64,000 bases of DNA from JACJYC01 sp964558465 (GCA_964558465.1 CAZLEF010000022.1:1-64000), one strand, 5' to 3'; counted from the stretch's first letter, positions 15,884 to 25,095 are shown. Translations and numbers: made by a program. Notes: generated by a model not told the origin, from the letters alone.

Positions 15884-16945
15884 ATGACGAGAAAGAGGGC
15901 CGCCGGTATCCGGCAGTTTGTTTTGGAGTCCCTGAAAATATTCCTGGCCGGAGGGGTGATCCTGACACTGGTGTGGGGAAGCTTGCCGGCGCTGGTTCAA
16001 CACGGTATTTTTGTCAAGGCTTTTTTTTTGAACGGCATGGCAACCGTCCTTTTATGGCAGGGCAACGCCTACCTGAGTGATTTTCCGGACCGCTGGGCCA
16101 ACTGGCTGGATGCACCCGTGAAACGCCTGACGCTGACCTTCCTCGTAACCATGGCCTATACCTCTTTTATCTGGGTCTTCATTGCCTGGCTATACGATTT
16201 TGACGACTACGGCTGGGACTTTGCCGGCTTTTTGAAAGGACTCAACATCTATGTTTTTCTGCCGACCCTGGCGATCACTTTTGTCATCACCACTTTTATG
16301 CATGGGCGAGGGTTTCTGATGGGGTTGAAAAATTCAATCACCGAGGCTGAAAGATTAAAAAAGCAACAACTGGAAGCCCAGTATGAAGCGCTGAAAAACC
16401 AGATCAATCCCCATTTTTTGTTCAATAGCCTGAACGTTCTGGCGGCTTTGGTGCACAAGGATCCAAATGAATCCGAACGGTTTATCCACCGCCTTGCATC
16501 GGTATTGCGGTACATACTTGAAAGCAGGGAAAAAGAGACGGTCAACCTGGAAGAGGAACTCCGGATGCTGGACGCTTATTTATCTATGATGAAGATCCGG
16601 TTCAGCGAGGGGTTCCGGTACGAGATCGATATCCCGGAACCTGCACAGTATGAAATAGCGCCTTTGTGCCTGCAAATGTTGGTGGAAAACGCGTTCAAAC
16701 ACAATGAAGTTTCCAGGCTGCATCCGCTTTCGGTGGAAGTTTTTATGGAGGATCAGGCCTATTTAACCGTTCGGAACAGCCTTCAGAAAAAGGAGCAGAT
16801 CCAGCATTCTTCCGGGATCGGGCTGGCCAATATCAAGGCCCGGTATGAATTTCTGTCGGAAAAAACCATCAAAATGGAGCAATCCGGTACCCATTTCAGT
16901 GTCAGCGTTCCCCTGATCCCGGTTTCCAAATCCGTTCAATCATGA
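15884..16945 (+). CDS. LytS-type sensor histidine kinase
   Basis: Inner-membrane kinase of the His_kinase (PF06580) family. The N-terminal half has about four membrane spans (residues 15-140) with no large periplasmic domain. A linker coiled coil (EAERLKKQQLEAQYEALKNQ) leads to the phospho-acceptor H177 in INPHFLFNSLNVL. The ATP-binding part has the N-box MLVENAFKHNE and the glycine motif SSGIGLANIKARYEF. Its stop overlaps the response-regulator start as ATGA, so the two form a two-component pair. Gene order suggests that it responds to something delivered by the upstream receptor or secreted protein. Confidence 0.9.
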   Translation: MTRKRAAGIRQFVLESLKIFLAGGVILTLVWGSLPALVQHGIFVKAFFLNGMATVLLWQGNAYLSDFPDRWANWLDAPVKRLTLTFLVTMAYTSFIWVFIAWLYDFDDYGWDFAGFLKGLNIYVFLPTLAITFVITTFMHGRGFLMGLKNSITEAERLKKQQLEAQYEALKNQINPHFLFNSLNVLAALVHKDPNESERFIHRLASVLRYILESREKETVNLEEELRMLDAYLSMMKIRFSEGFRYEIDIPEPAQYEIAPLCLQMLVENAFKHNEVSRLHPLSVEVFMEDQAYLTVRNSLQKKEQIQHSSGIGLANIKARYEFLSEKTIKMEQSGTHFSVSVPLIPVSKSVQS

Positions 16946-17706
16946 AAGTTGTAATTGTTGAAGATGAAGAATTGGCGGTAGAGGGTTTGGTCAGGCAGAT
17001 CAACCGGGTTGAATCGGGTATCGAGGTGGCCGCTGTCCTGGATTCCGTACAATCTGCTGTCCGCTGGTTTCGGCAGAATGAACCGCCCGACCTGGCTTTT
17101 TTTGATATCCAGCTCACGGACGGTCTGAGTTTCAGCATCTTCGAACAAGTTGAGGTAATTTGTCCCATTATTTTCACGACTGCCTTCGATTCGTACGCGC
17201 TGAAAGCGTTTCAGGTCAGCAGCATCGATTATTTGCTCAAACCGGTGGGGGAGGCTGAGTTGTCGAGGGCATTGGAGAAACTCCGGTTGCTTCAGAAGCG
17301 GAATGCCCCTGACCGGCAGGCGCTCCTCCAGGTCAGGGAGATGTTGCGATCCCTGGACGAGGGGCATAAAAACCGGTTCCTCGTCAAATTGGGCGACCAA
17401 CTGATCGCCATCCCTGTAAACGAGATCGATTATTTTTATGGGGATAACAAAATCGTGTGGCTGAAACACCGCAACGGACGGAAATACCCGGTGGATTATA
17501 CGATCGAATCCCTGACGGGGGTACTGGACCCCAAACAGTTCTTCCGACTAAACCGGAAATACCTGACCTCCTTTGCCGCCATCCAGTCGGTGACTGCCTT
17601 TTCCAATAGCCGCCTGAAAGTAATCCTGCGCGATCCGCCGGATGCCGACCCTGTACTGGTCAGCCGGGAGCGGGCGGAGGCATTCAGGGTTTGGCTGGAC
17701 CAGTGA
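16942..17706 (+). CDS. LytTR-family response regulator
   Basis: A 254-residue DNA-binding regulator. The receiver domain (1-120) shows the acidic pair VEDEE, phospho-acceptor D55 in AFFDIQLTDGLS, the Thr/Ala switch region IIFTTAFDSYALKAF and the Lys in YLLKPV. The C-terminal LytTR domain (about 145-252) shows FLVKLGDQLIAIPVNEIDYFYGDNK and FFRLNRKYLTSFAAI. It is cotranscribed with the LytS kinase (4-bp overlap). Targets are unknown; the operon's own promoter at 12991 or neighbouring envelope genes are candidates. A repeat array starts immediately after the stop. Confidence 0.92.
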   Translation: MKVVIVEDEELAVEGLVRQINRVESGIEVAAVLDSVQSAVRWFRQNEPPDLAFFDIQLTDGLSFSIFEQVEVICPIIFTTAFDSYALKAFQVSSIDYLLKPVGEAELSRALEKLRLLQKRNAPDRQALLQVREMLRSLDEGHKNRFLVKLGDQLIAIPVNEIDYFYGDNKIVWLKHRNGRKYPVDYTIESLTGVLDPKQFFRLNRKYLTSFAAIQSVTAFSNSRLKVILRDPPDADPVLVSRERAEAFRVWLDQ

Positions 17707-18040
17707 ATCAATTGGTTGGATTGATCCGATTGGTTGGATTGATCCGATTGATCCGATTGATTCGATTGATTCGATTGATTCGATTGATCCGATTGATTGG
17801 ATTGGAACGTTAACCAACAAATCAACGAATAAACAAATCAACGAATAAACAAATCAACAAATAAACANNNNNNNNNNNNNNNNNNNNNNNNNNNNNNNNN
17901 NNNNNNNNNNNNNNNNNNNNNNNNNNNNNNNNNNNNNNNNNNNNNNNNNNNNNNNNNNNNNNNNNNNAATCAACGAATAAACAAATCAACGAATAAACAA
18001 ATCAACGAATAAACAAATCAACGAATAAACAAATCAACCT
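17707..18040. repeat. Bipartite array between convergent genes: (gattgattc)n, then (aaatcaacgaataaac)n
   Basis: 17707-17806 is a 9-bp-period GATTGATTC/GATTGATCC array. 17817-18040 is a 16-bp-period array (two 8-bp halves) interrupted by the assembly gap. It fills the whole space between the stops of the LytTR gene and lipA. No gene is seen. Confidence 0.9.
17868..17967. other. Assembly gap of 100 N
   Basis: Exactly 100 N within the 16-bp repeat. The same repeat flanks both sides, so the gap is probably a scaffolding placeholder for an array that could not be resolved; the true length is unknown. Confidence 0.98.
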
Positions 18041-18043
18041 CCG

Positions 18044-18919
18044 TTAAACATGCCGTTCAGCATGGTAAGAAGACCGTACCAACGGCCCGCTTTCTACATA
18101 GGGGAAACCTTTTTGGAGGCCCACTTCCTTGTATTTGGCAAATTGATCGGGGTGGACAAACCCAGCCACTTCCAGGTGCATTTTGGTGGGTTGGAGGTAT
18201 TGGCCGATGGTGAGCACATCACAACCGTGTTCGAGCAGGTCGTCCATGATCCTGAAGATTTCGTCTTCGGTTTCGCCAAGGCCGACCATAACGCCGGATT
18301 TGGTGCGTTTGCCATAAGCTTTGGTGCGTTTGATCTGCTCGAGGCTCCGTTCGTATTTGGCTTGCGGCCGGACCTTCCGGTATAACCGTTCGACGGTTTC
18401 CATATTGTGGGAAACCACTTCCTGGCCGGCGCTGATCATTCGTTCGAGGGCAGGCCAGTTGGCTTTAACGTCGGGAATCAGGGTTTCGATGGTCGTTGCC
18501 GGGGCAATCTCCTTGATGGCTTTCACCGTCTGATGCCAGATCTCGGCGCCCCGGTCGGGCAGTTCATCCCGGTTGACGGAAGTGATCACTGCATGTTGAA
18601 CGCCCATCAGGAAGATGGCCTCTGCAACCCTGCGGGGTTCGTCTTCGTCGTATTCCGGCGGTCGGCCGGTCTTGACTGCGCAAAACGAACAGGACCGGGT
18701 ACAGGTATTGCCGAGGATCATGAAAGTGGCGGTACCGGCGCCCCAGCATTCGCCCATATTGGGGCAATTGCCGCTTTGGCAAATGGTATGCAGTTTGTAT
18801 TCATCAACAAGGGAGCGGACCTTTTTGTAGTTCGGGCCGATGGGGAGTTTGACCCTCAGCCAGTCGGGTTTCCGTTCCCTTTGCGGCGTATCGTTATTAA
18901 CAACAGGTAATTCGAGCAT
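18044..18919 (-). CDS. lipA: Lipoyl synthase
   Basis: Radical-SAM enzyme that inserts two sulfurs into protein-bound octanoyl groups to form lipoyl cofactor. Both [4Fe-4S] sites are complete: the auxiliary cluster cysteines C47, C52 and C58 (CQSGNCPNMGEC) and the radical-SAM cysteines C73, C77 and C80 (CTRSCSFC). The C-terminal RSSYHA motif, whose serine ligates the auxiliary cluster, is also present. At 291 residues it is full-length. Its start is 23 bp from the stop of an upstream outer-membrane protein gene on the same strand, so the two may be cotranscribed. Its stop is 3 bp from the repeat array. Confidence 0.95.
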   Translation of the reverse strand: MLELPVVNNDTPQRERKPDWLRVKLPIGPNYKKVRSLVDEYKLHTICQSGNCPNMGECWGAGTATFMILGNTCTRSCSFCAVKTGRPPEYDEDEPRRVAEAIFLMGVQHAVITSVNRDELPDRGAEIWHQTVKAIKEIAPATTIETLIPDVKANWPALERMISAGQEVVSHNMETVERLYRKVRPQAKYERSLEQIKRTKAYGKRTKSGVMVGLGETEDEIFRIMDDLLEHGCDVLTIGQYLQPTKMHLEVAGFVHPDQFAKYKEVGLQKGFPYVESGPLVRSSYHAERHV

Positions 18920-18942
18920 TATTTCGGTTTGCGTTTCCTCTC

Positions 18943-19752
18943 CTACCAGCGTTTGCCGAGTATAAAATGGAGGTAAAGGTTCAAAAAAAGCGGCGTATTT
19001 CGCAAGTTGTTGTCCGTGGTTTCTACCATAATAGGCACCTCTTTGAAAAAGAAATCAGCCATTACACCGGCCTCCATGCCTTTGAGCATTTCGTCGTAAG
19101 CGCCCCAATCGAAGTGAATAGCCAGTTTGGCGTGGGCGCCAGGCATGATTTTTAATTCGCCCAGCCCTTTGCCAAAACCGGAAGCGCCGTAAATCCTGCC
19201 CACATTGAGGAAGGTGCTCTCATTGGCAGAAGAATATTTTTCACTGCGGATATAAGGTTCGGCGCCCGGAATCTCATTTGGCCACAGATCAAGGTAATAA
19301 GGTTTCAGCAGGCCCAGGGTCGGGCCGGCCTCGTAAGTGATCCCGATGGCGAGCCCTTTTTGTTTCGCTTTTTCGGAGAGATAACGTTTTTCACCAAACC
19401 CGACACGGAGCGGATAAAAGGCGTTTTGTTTTCCAAATATAAAGGCCCTGGAAATCCGGTTGGTGGTAGGGGCTTGAAAATCAAAACTTTGACGGTATTC
19501 CCGGATATGTTTAAGCGAACCGATCTCAATGTTGATAAAACGGGTCAGATAGTACGTTTTAATGGCACCGATGGTGGCGCCTAAACCAAAACCGCGGGTT
19601 TGAAGATTGGCGTAAAACCCCAGTTCCTTCTGGTAGATAATCCCTTTGTTTTCCTGGTAATTATTGCGGCCGTATTCCAGATTCGTCTGCCCCAGCGCAA
19701 AGCATAAGGATAAAAACGAAAAGGCGAAGATGCTGACAAGCTGCTTTTTCAT
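18943..19752 (-). CDS. Predicted outer-membrane beta-barrel protein, unknown role
   Basis: A 269-residue exported protein: signal peptide MKKQLVSIFAFSFLSLCFALGQ, then alternating amphipathic strands (GFYANLQTRGFGLGATIGAIKTY, INIEIGSLKHIREY, GLAIGITYEAGPTLGLLKPYYLDL, AKLAIHFDWGAYDEM) and a terminal strand LFLNLYLHFILGKRW ending in an aromatic residue, typical of a porin-like barrel. I do not recognise the family. The start at 19752 is chosen from the signal peptide; an in-frame ATG at 19836 adds 28 residues without a signal. It lies directly upstream of lipA on the same strand, a pairing whose meaning is unclear. Confidence 0.75.
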   Translation of the reverse strand: MKKQLVSIFAFSFLSLCFALGQTNLEYGRNNYQENKGIIYQKELGFYANLQTRGFGLGATIGAIKTYYLTRFINIEIGSLKHIREYRQSFDFQAPTTNRISRAFIFGKQNAFYPLRVGFGEKRYLSEKAKQKGLAIGITYEAGPTLGLLKPYYLDLWPNEIPGAEPYIRSEKYSSANESTFLNVGRIYGASGFGKGLGELKIMPGAHAKLAIHFDWGAYDEMLKGMEAGVMADFFFKEVPIMVETTDNNLRNTPLFLNLYLHFILGKRW

Positions 19753-19894
19753 GGTTTTCCCCGATTTGTTGAACAGGTTATCCGGCCTATTGCCATTAGC
19801 AGGAAATCCTATTAAGGAAATACGGCTGAGGGACAAAAAAGTTCAAGTTTATTTTAAACCACTCCAAGTTACGGGTTTTTAAACATAAAAAAGT

Positions 19895-21259
19895 ATGCAT
19901 TGGAATTCTTTTGCCAATTTTGTCACTAAATCGCCGAATTTGGAACTTTTGATCTGGACAGAAAGTCGGGGGCCCAGGGTCGGATATGTTTTTTCCTCGG
20001 TGATCGGCCGTTGGGCCGGCGTCCCTGTTCTATTCGCCCAAAACAAGGCCGAATGGATGTTATATGAGGGCCCGAAGATCTGGTACGGTGCTGCCGCCCC
20101 GCCGGCGAATGCGGGGCTATGGTTGCCCGCCACAGGATTTTTAAGCGAAACACAGATCCGGAATTTTCAACCGGAGGCCGCCACAGAGAGCGGTGTCCCC
20201 GTTCTTTTCCCCACAGAAAACAACATGGCGTCCTTTTCTTTCGACTTGCCGGCGATGGTTTTTTTTCTTTTGAGCCGGTATGAGGAGTACCTGCCCTTTG
20301 AAGCGGACCTCCACGGCAGGTTTCGGGCCAGCCAGAGTCTGGCAGGGAAACTGGGCTTTCTGCAAACCCCGGTGGTTGATTTTTGGGTCGGCCGCCTGCA
20401 GGAAAAGCTCCGGGAGATCTACCCTTCCGCCTCCGGGTGGAAAGGCCCTGAAAGGTCAGTCAGGGTCAGTTATGATGTAGACATGCCCTGGGCCTATCTG
20501 CACCGGAAATGGTGGCAATATCCCGGAGGATATCTGCGCGACCTCATCCGGCAAGACTGGCCTGGATTGCGACAAAGGCTAAGGGTCCATCTGGGCGCCG
20601 AAATGGATCCGTTTTTCACTTTCCGGGGATTGAAAACCATGCACATGGAAGCCGGGATCCGGCCGGTTTACTTTTTTTTATTGGCCGGCCCCGGAAAATA
20701 CGATCCTTATTCCTCTTACCGCACCAAGGCGTTTAAACGGCTGGTCAATGACTTAAGCCGGGACTTTTCCTGCGGCCTTCATCCTTCCTACCACGCGTTA
20801 CAGCCCGGGGTGTTGGAAAGGGAAATGACCCGTTGGAAAACCCTCTTCGGAGATATCCCGGCCAGAAGCCGGCAGCATTTCCTGCGGCTCCGGTTTCCGG
20901 ATACCTACCGCCGGCTGATCTCGGCCGGGATAGCTGAAGACCATACCATGGCGTATGCCGATCAGACCGGCTTCAGGGCAGGAACGTCCCGTGCCTTTCC
21001 CTGGTATGACCTTTTGAAAGAGCAAATTGCCCCTCTTGAAATATTCCCGGTTTCGGCAATGGAAGTTACGCTGAAACAATACCTGGGTTTTTCACCGGAA
21101 GCCGCGGCAAACCGGCTGGGTGAATTGTGGAAACAGGTAAAAAATGTGAACGGCGATTGGTCGGTTCTATGGCATAACAGCTCGCTGCCGCCTGCGCCCG
21201 GATGGGATGGTTGGGATGCTGTACACCGGGAAATGTTGAAATTGTCCGCCGGTTTTTGA
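19895..21259 (+). CDS. Polysaccharide deacetylase family protein (Bacteroidota type)
   Basis: A 454-residue cytosolic-looking protein of the family with an N-terminal domain (1-190, including FSFDLPAMVFFLLSRYEEYLPF) and a C-terminal NodB-like barrel. The deacetylase part shows VRVSYDVDMPWAY (metal Asp pair position), the His motif SCGLHPSYHALQ and the strand HFLRLRFPDTYRRLISAGIAEDHTMAYAD seen in these enzymes. It probably acts on surface or capsular polysaccharide. It stands between divergent gene starts and is followed 31 bp later by upp. Family call is from motif recognition; whether it is catalytically active is not certain. Confidence 0.75.
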   Translation: MHWNSFANFVTKSPNLELLIWTESRGPRVGYVFSSVIGRWAGVPVLFAQNKAEWMLYEGPKIWYGAAAPPANAGLWLPATGFLSETQIRNFQPEAATESGVPVLFPTENNMASFSFDLPAMVFFLLSRYEEYLPFEADLHGRFRASQSLAGKLGFLQTPVVDFWVGRLQEKLREIYPSASGWKGPERSVRVSYDVDMPWAYLHRKWWQYPGGYLRDLIRQDWPGLRQRLRVHLGAEMDPFFTFRGLKTMHMEAGIRPVYFFLLAGPGKYDPYSSYRTKAFKRLVNDLSRDFSCGLHPSYHALQPGVLEREMTRWKTLFGDIPARSRQHFLRLRFPDTYRRLISAGIAEDHTMAYADQTGFRAGTSRAFPWYDLLKEQIAPLEIFPVSAMEVTLKQYLGFSPEAAANRLGELWKQVKNVNGDWSVLWHNSSLPPAPGWDGWDAVHREMLKLSAGF

Positions 21260-21267
21260 GATTTTAT

Positions 21268-21275
21268 TAATTTTG
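21268..21275 (+). promoter_or_regulatory. -7 box TAATTTTG for upp
   Basis: Exact TANNTTTG match 15 bp before the ATG at 21291. The predicted leader is about 10 nt. Confidence 0.55.
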
Positions 21276-21290
21276 GCCAAAACCACTTGT

Positions 21291-21941
21291 ATGGTCGTCA
21301 ACTTTAGTGAACAGAACACAATCGCAAATACCTTTATTGCCGAATTGAGGGATTCGAAAATACAAACCGACCCCCTCCGGTTCCGGTTCAATCTGGAACG
21401 CCTGGGTGAAGTCATGGCTTATGAGATCAGCAGAAAACTGAGCTACCGGCCCCTGGCGATTGAAACGACCCTGGGCATTGCCAATACGAAAGTTGTGGCC
21501 GACCAGCTGGTGCTCGGGGCCATCCTCCGGGCCGGGTTGCCTTTCCACCAGGGGCTGCTCCGGATCTTTGACCGGGCTTCCAATGCTTTTGTTTCCGCCT
21601 ACCGGAAACACCATAAAGACGGCACCTTCGAAATCCAGTTGGAATACGTTTCCTGCCCGCCGCTCGACGGCAAAGTCCTGATCATGGCCGACCCGATGCT
21701 GGCAACCGGCGCCTCCATGGGTATTGCCCTGAAACAACTCACAGAGTTTGGCCACCCCAAGGCCATTCACGTCGTTACCGCTATTGCCTCCACCTACGGC
21801 CTCGAACATATCCGGCGGCTTTTTCCGGAGGCAAGGGTGTGGATGGGCGCGCTGGATGAGGAACTCACGGCCAAATCCTTCATTGTTCCCGGCTTGGGCG
21901 ACGCAGGCGATTTGAGTTATGGGCTTAAGGTGCAGGATTGA
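21291..21941 (+). CDS. upp: Uracil phosphoribosyltransferase
   Basis: Makes UMP from uracil and PRPP in pyrimidine salvage. The 216-residue protein has the UPRT fold: AYEISRKLSYRPLAIETTLG, the AILRAGLPFHQGLL loop, the PRPP-binding motif VLIMADPMLATGASM, and the C-terminal uracil-binding loop GLGDAGDLSYG. The ATG at 21291 (MVVNFSEQNTIANTF) is preferred because the in-frame TTG at 21273 falls inside the -7 box. It is monocistronic by appearance and followed immediately by a repeat array. Confidence 0.92.
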   Translation: MVVNFSEQNTIANTFIAELRDSKIQTDPLRFRFNLERLGEVMAYEISRKLSYRPLAIETTLGIANTKVVADQLVLGAILRAGLPFHQGLLRIFDRASNAFVSAYRKHHKDGTFEIQLEYVSCPPLDGKVLIMADPMLATGASMGIALKQLTEFGHPKAIHVVTAIASTYGLEHIRRLFPEARVWMGALDEELTAKSFIVPGLGDAGDLSYGLKVQD

Positions 21942-22115
21942 AATTATTGATACGATTGGTACGATTGGTACGATTGATGCGATTGATACGATTGGTTCGA
22001 TTGATACGATTGGTACGATTGGTTCGATTGATACGATTGGTTCGAATCTTCAAATCCTCGATTCCTCGAATCCTCGATTCCTCAATTCCTCAATTCCTCA
22101 ATTATTACTTAAATG
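21942..22115. repeat. Bipartite array: (gattggtac)n, then (cctcgatt)n
   Basis: 21950-22050 is a 9-bp-period array (gattgatac, gattggtac, gattggttc). 22053-22105 is an 8-bp-period array of tcctcgat/tcctcaat. It lies between upp and the next gene; no gene is seen within it. Confidence 0.9.
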
Positions 22116-22133
22116 GGCGCCAAAACTTAATTT

Positions 22134-25091
22134 ATGGATGTTTGGAAGAAGCTGAAATTTGGAATGTTTATCGGATTATTAGCAACAGGGATAGCCGTCC
22201 GGGCCCAGATACCGGCCAATACGATCGGCGCCAATCCGCCAGGGCTCAGATGGCGGCAGATCGATAACAAAAATATCCGGATCGTTTTTCCGGCCGAAAC
22301 CGAAACCCAGGCCCAGCGGGTAGCCAATCTGGTGGAGTACCTCAGTGTCAACCACAACGATGGCGTTGGGAACAAACAAAAAAAGGTCACCGTCTTCTTT
22401 CATAACCAGACCGTGTTGCCCAATGGATTGGTCACCGTCGGACCCTTTCGCTCGGAATTTCAACTGACCTCTCCTCAATTCAACACGGCTTCCGATTGGA
22501 TAGACATCCTGGCCATCCATGAATACCAGCATGTCAAACAATTTGCCAATTCCAACCGGGGAATTACTTCGGTGGCAAAAAAACTGATGGGCTCATGGCC
22601 CTGGGGCGGATTTGCGGCTACTGCCCTTCCAAGATGGTACTGGGAGGGCGACGCCACTGTTATGGAAACCGCGCTCTCCGCTTCCGGCAGAGGCAGGATG
22701 CCTTCCTTTACCATGGAACAGCGCGCTCTGGTGCTGGACGGAATTGACTACGGATATGAAAAGGCAGCTGCAGGCTCCCTGCGGGACTTTGTGCCGGATC
22801 ATTATAGCCTGGGGTATTACATGGTCGCCCATGGCAAACAGCATTATGGCAAAGAACTCTGGAGCGGGGTTTTGGCTGACGCAGTGGCTTACAAAGGCCT
22901 GTTTTTCCCTTTCAGCCGCAACCTTAAAAAAAGGACCGGCCTCAGCACGCCCGGATTGTATGCGTCCATGCGCAGTGAAATGGACAGTATATGGCTGGGC
23001 AGCCAAAGATCACCTGACCCGGAGCTGCCTCCCGTGAACATCCGGCCCGGAAAAACGGTAACCCACTACAGCTCGCCCCAATGGCTCAATAACACGGATC
23101 TGGCCGTTGAAAAAAGAGGGTACGATGAAATCCCTGCCTTGATCCGGTTGAGTGGCCATGGCAATGAGAAAAAACTGACGTCGCCGGGGATTTTATCCGC
23201 CCCGCCGGAAACGACCCTCTCCCTTGCCGGCAACCGGCTTGCATGGGCCGAACTGGATTTTGATCCCCGCTGGTCAAACCGGAACTACTCTGTGATCCGG
23301 ATTTTTGACCTGGCAACGGGGCAAAAAAGAATGCTTACCCGCCGATCCAAACTATTTGCGCCGGCGCTTTCCCCGGACGGACGCAGGGTTGCCTGCGTAG
23401 AATATGCTCCGGAAGGCAACTGCAGGATCGTGATCCTGGACGCAGGCAGCGGCGGCGAGCTCCAAACCCTCCCCAACCCGGACAGCCTGTTTTATGCCTT
23501 TCCGGTATGGGGCCCGGACGGCGACGCCCTGATTGTGGTAGCCCAGAAAAATGAAAAACACGCTTTGCACCGGATTGAACTGGCCGGCCAGACCACCTCT
23601 CTGCTGGTTCCGGCCCTTCCTGCCCAGCTTTCCCACCCTGCCGCCTGGGGGCAATACGTGTTTTTTACGGCCGCCTATTCCGGCGTCAGCCAGGTGTATG
23701 CCGTCAAACCGGGCGAACCGGGTATTTTCCAGGTGACCAGATCCGTTTTGGGCGCTTTCCAGCCGGCCGTTTCACCGGATGGAGCTTTCCTGGCCTTCAG
23801 CGAATTTTCAAAATTGGGTTTCAATGTCATTAAAATGCCGGTTGACCCCCGGGATTGGCAACCGGTGAACCCGGATGCGACCGATCTTTTGCCTACTTAT
23901 GCAGCAGAGTTGGGCAGACAGGAAGGCGGGAGCATTCTTCCAGGCATCCCCCGCAAAAAATATGAAGTGCGCAAATTCAACCGGTTTTCCGGTCTCCTGA
24001 ACCCCCATAGCTGGCTGCCGGTACTGGACCCGCCCTTGTACGGCGCCCGGATCTTGTCGGATAACCGGTTCAGCACCTTGTCGGCGGAGGCATCGGCCCT
24101 GTACAACGAAAATGAAAAAGAATGGAGTTATTCCGCCGGCCTGAGTTACGCCGAATGGTTTCCCATCCTCAACCTGAATTATGTTTATCAGCGGCGGTCG
24201 GGCGCCCAACTTGTTTTTACGCCGGAGAACGATTCAACGGTCGTTTTCACCTCCTACAACGAACTTTGGAGCGAAAACAAATGGACGGCAGGGGTGCATA
24301 TGCCTCTGAATTTCAGTCAGGGGAATACCTTTCAGCGGGTGGACGGCATTGTGAATGTGGACGCCATCCAGTTGGATGCGGAGGGGCTCTTTGATCGCGA
24401 ATTAAATTCCAGAGATACCCTGAAAGTGGGAAGAGGCGGGGCCAACCGTCTGTCCGGCCTTTACCGCCCTCCGCTGTCCGACGGCAATCTCAAGGCCCTC
24501 GATCTGCGGTTTCGCTGGATCCTGTTTCGCAGGCAGGCCGTTCAACACCTGAACCCGAAATTTGGCCTGTTGGCGGATGTGCGCTACCGGACCACACTGG
24601 GCAGCGACCGGTACAGCGGCGAAAACCTGCTGCTGCGCGGCGATTTATACGGCCCGGGTCTGGCCAGGAACCATAGCCTGTACATCAACCTGGCCTTCCA
24701 GCAGAACGAATTGCTGGACAATTACCGGTTTCCTGACTTTTTTCCCTATCCGCGGGGATACGACGGAGTGCTGGGCAGCAGTGTTTTTAAACTGGGCCTG
24801 AACTATAGTTTGCCGATCTGTTATCCGGACCTTGCCGCGGGCCCCCTGGCTTTTCTCAAAAGGATCAAGGCAAATGCCTTTTTTGATTACGGCCGGGTAG
24901 AAAATAAAAGCCCGTTCACCGGTGCAGAAAGTTTTTCATCTGCCGGGTTGGAACTGCGGTTTGATGTGCGGTTATTGCGCCTGGTGGAAGCTGATCTGGG
25001 GCTCCGGTACAGTTATCTGCTCAATGCAGGATACGCCCCGCAGGGACAGGTGCACCAGTTTGAATTCCTGGTGATCAGCCTGAGTGATTAA
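22134..25091 (+). CDS. Secreted HExxH metalloprotease / TolB-like propeller / outer-membrane barrel fusion
   Basis: A 985-residue envelope protein in three parts. After a signal (KFGMFIGLLATGIAVRAQ) comes a peptidase-MA-like gluzincin domain: HEYQH within DILAIHEYQHVKQF (about 128-141) supplies the zinc histidines and general base, and WYWEGDATVMET about 40 residues on supplies the third ligand. Residues from about 320 to 620 form a TolB-type propeller with PD40-like motifs (ALSPDGRRVACVEY, AVSPDGAFLAFSEF). From about 650 to the end is a beta-barrel of the surface-antigen type (RFRWILFRRQAVQHLNPKFGLL, LGLRYSYLLNAGYAPQGQVHQFEFLVISLSD). Probably an outer-membrane-anchored peptidase with the protease on the periplasmic side; substrate unknown. 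Confidence 0.75.
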   Translation: MDVWKKLKFGMFIGLLATGIAVRAQIPANTIGANPPGLRWRQIDNKNIRIVFPAETETQAQRVANLVEYLSVNHNDGVGNKQKKVTVFFHNQTVLPNGLVTVGPFRSEFQLTSPQFNTASDWIDILAIHEYQHVKQFANSNRGITSVAKKLMGSWPWGGFAATALPRWYWEGDATVMETALSASGRGRMPSFTMEQRALVLDGIDYGYEKAAAGSLRDFVPDHYSLGYYMVAHGKQHYGKELWSGVLADAVAYKGLFFPFSRNLKKRTGLSTPGLYASMRSEMDSIWLGSQRSPDPELPPVNIRPGKTVTHYSSPQWLNNTDLAVEKRGYDEIPALIRLSGHGNEKKLTSPGILSAPPETTLSLAGNRLAWAELDFDPRWSNRNYSVIRIFDLATGQKRMLTRRSKLFAPALSPDGRRVACVEYAPEGNCRIVILDAGSGGELQTLPNPDSLFYAFPVWGPDGDALIVVAQKNEKHALHRIELAGQTTSLLVPALPAQLSHPAAWGQYVFFTAAYSGVSQVYAVKPGEPGIFQVTRSVLGAFQPAVSPDGAFLAFSEFSKLGFNVIKMPVDPRDWQPVNPDATDLLPTYAAELGRQEGGSILPGIPRKKYEVRKFNRFSGLLNPHSWLPVLDPPLYGARILSDNRFSTLSAEASALYNENEKEWSYSAGLSYAEWFPILNLNYVYQRRSGAQLVFTPENDSTVVFTSYNELWSENKWTAGVHMPLNFSQGNTFQRVDGIVNVDAIQLDAEGLFDRELNSRDTLKVGRGGANRLSGLYRPPLSDGNLKALDLRFRWILFRRQAVQHLNPKFGLLADVRYRTTLGSDRYSGENLLLRGDLYGPGLARNHSLYINLAFQQNELLDNYRFPDFFPYPRGYDGVLGSSVFKLGLNYSLPICYPDLAAGPLAFLKRIKANAFFDYGRVENKSPFTGAESFSSAGLELRFDVRLLRLVEADLGLRYSYLLNAGYAPQGQVHQFEFLVISLSD

Positions 25092-25095
25092 GCGC

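Noticed and set aside
17642..17848. Repeat peptide IDPIDSIDSIDS read through the array after the LytTR gene
   Set aside because: It is only the translation of a 9-bp intergenic array out of frame with the real gene.
17707..18040. CRISPR-like appearance of the tandem repeat near the gap
   Set aside because: Units are contiguous with no unique spacers, and no cas genes are present.
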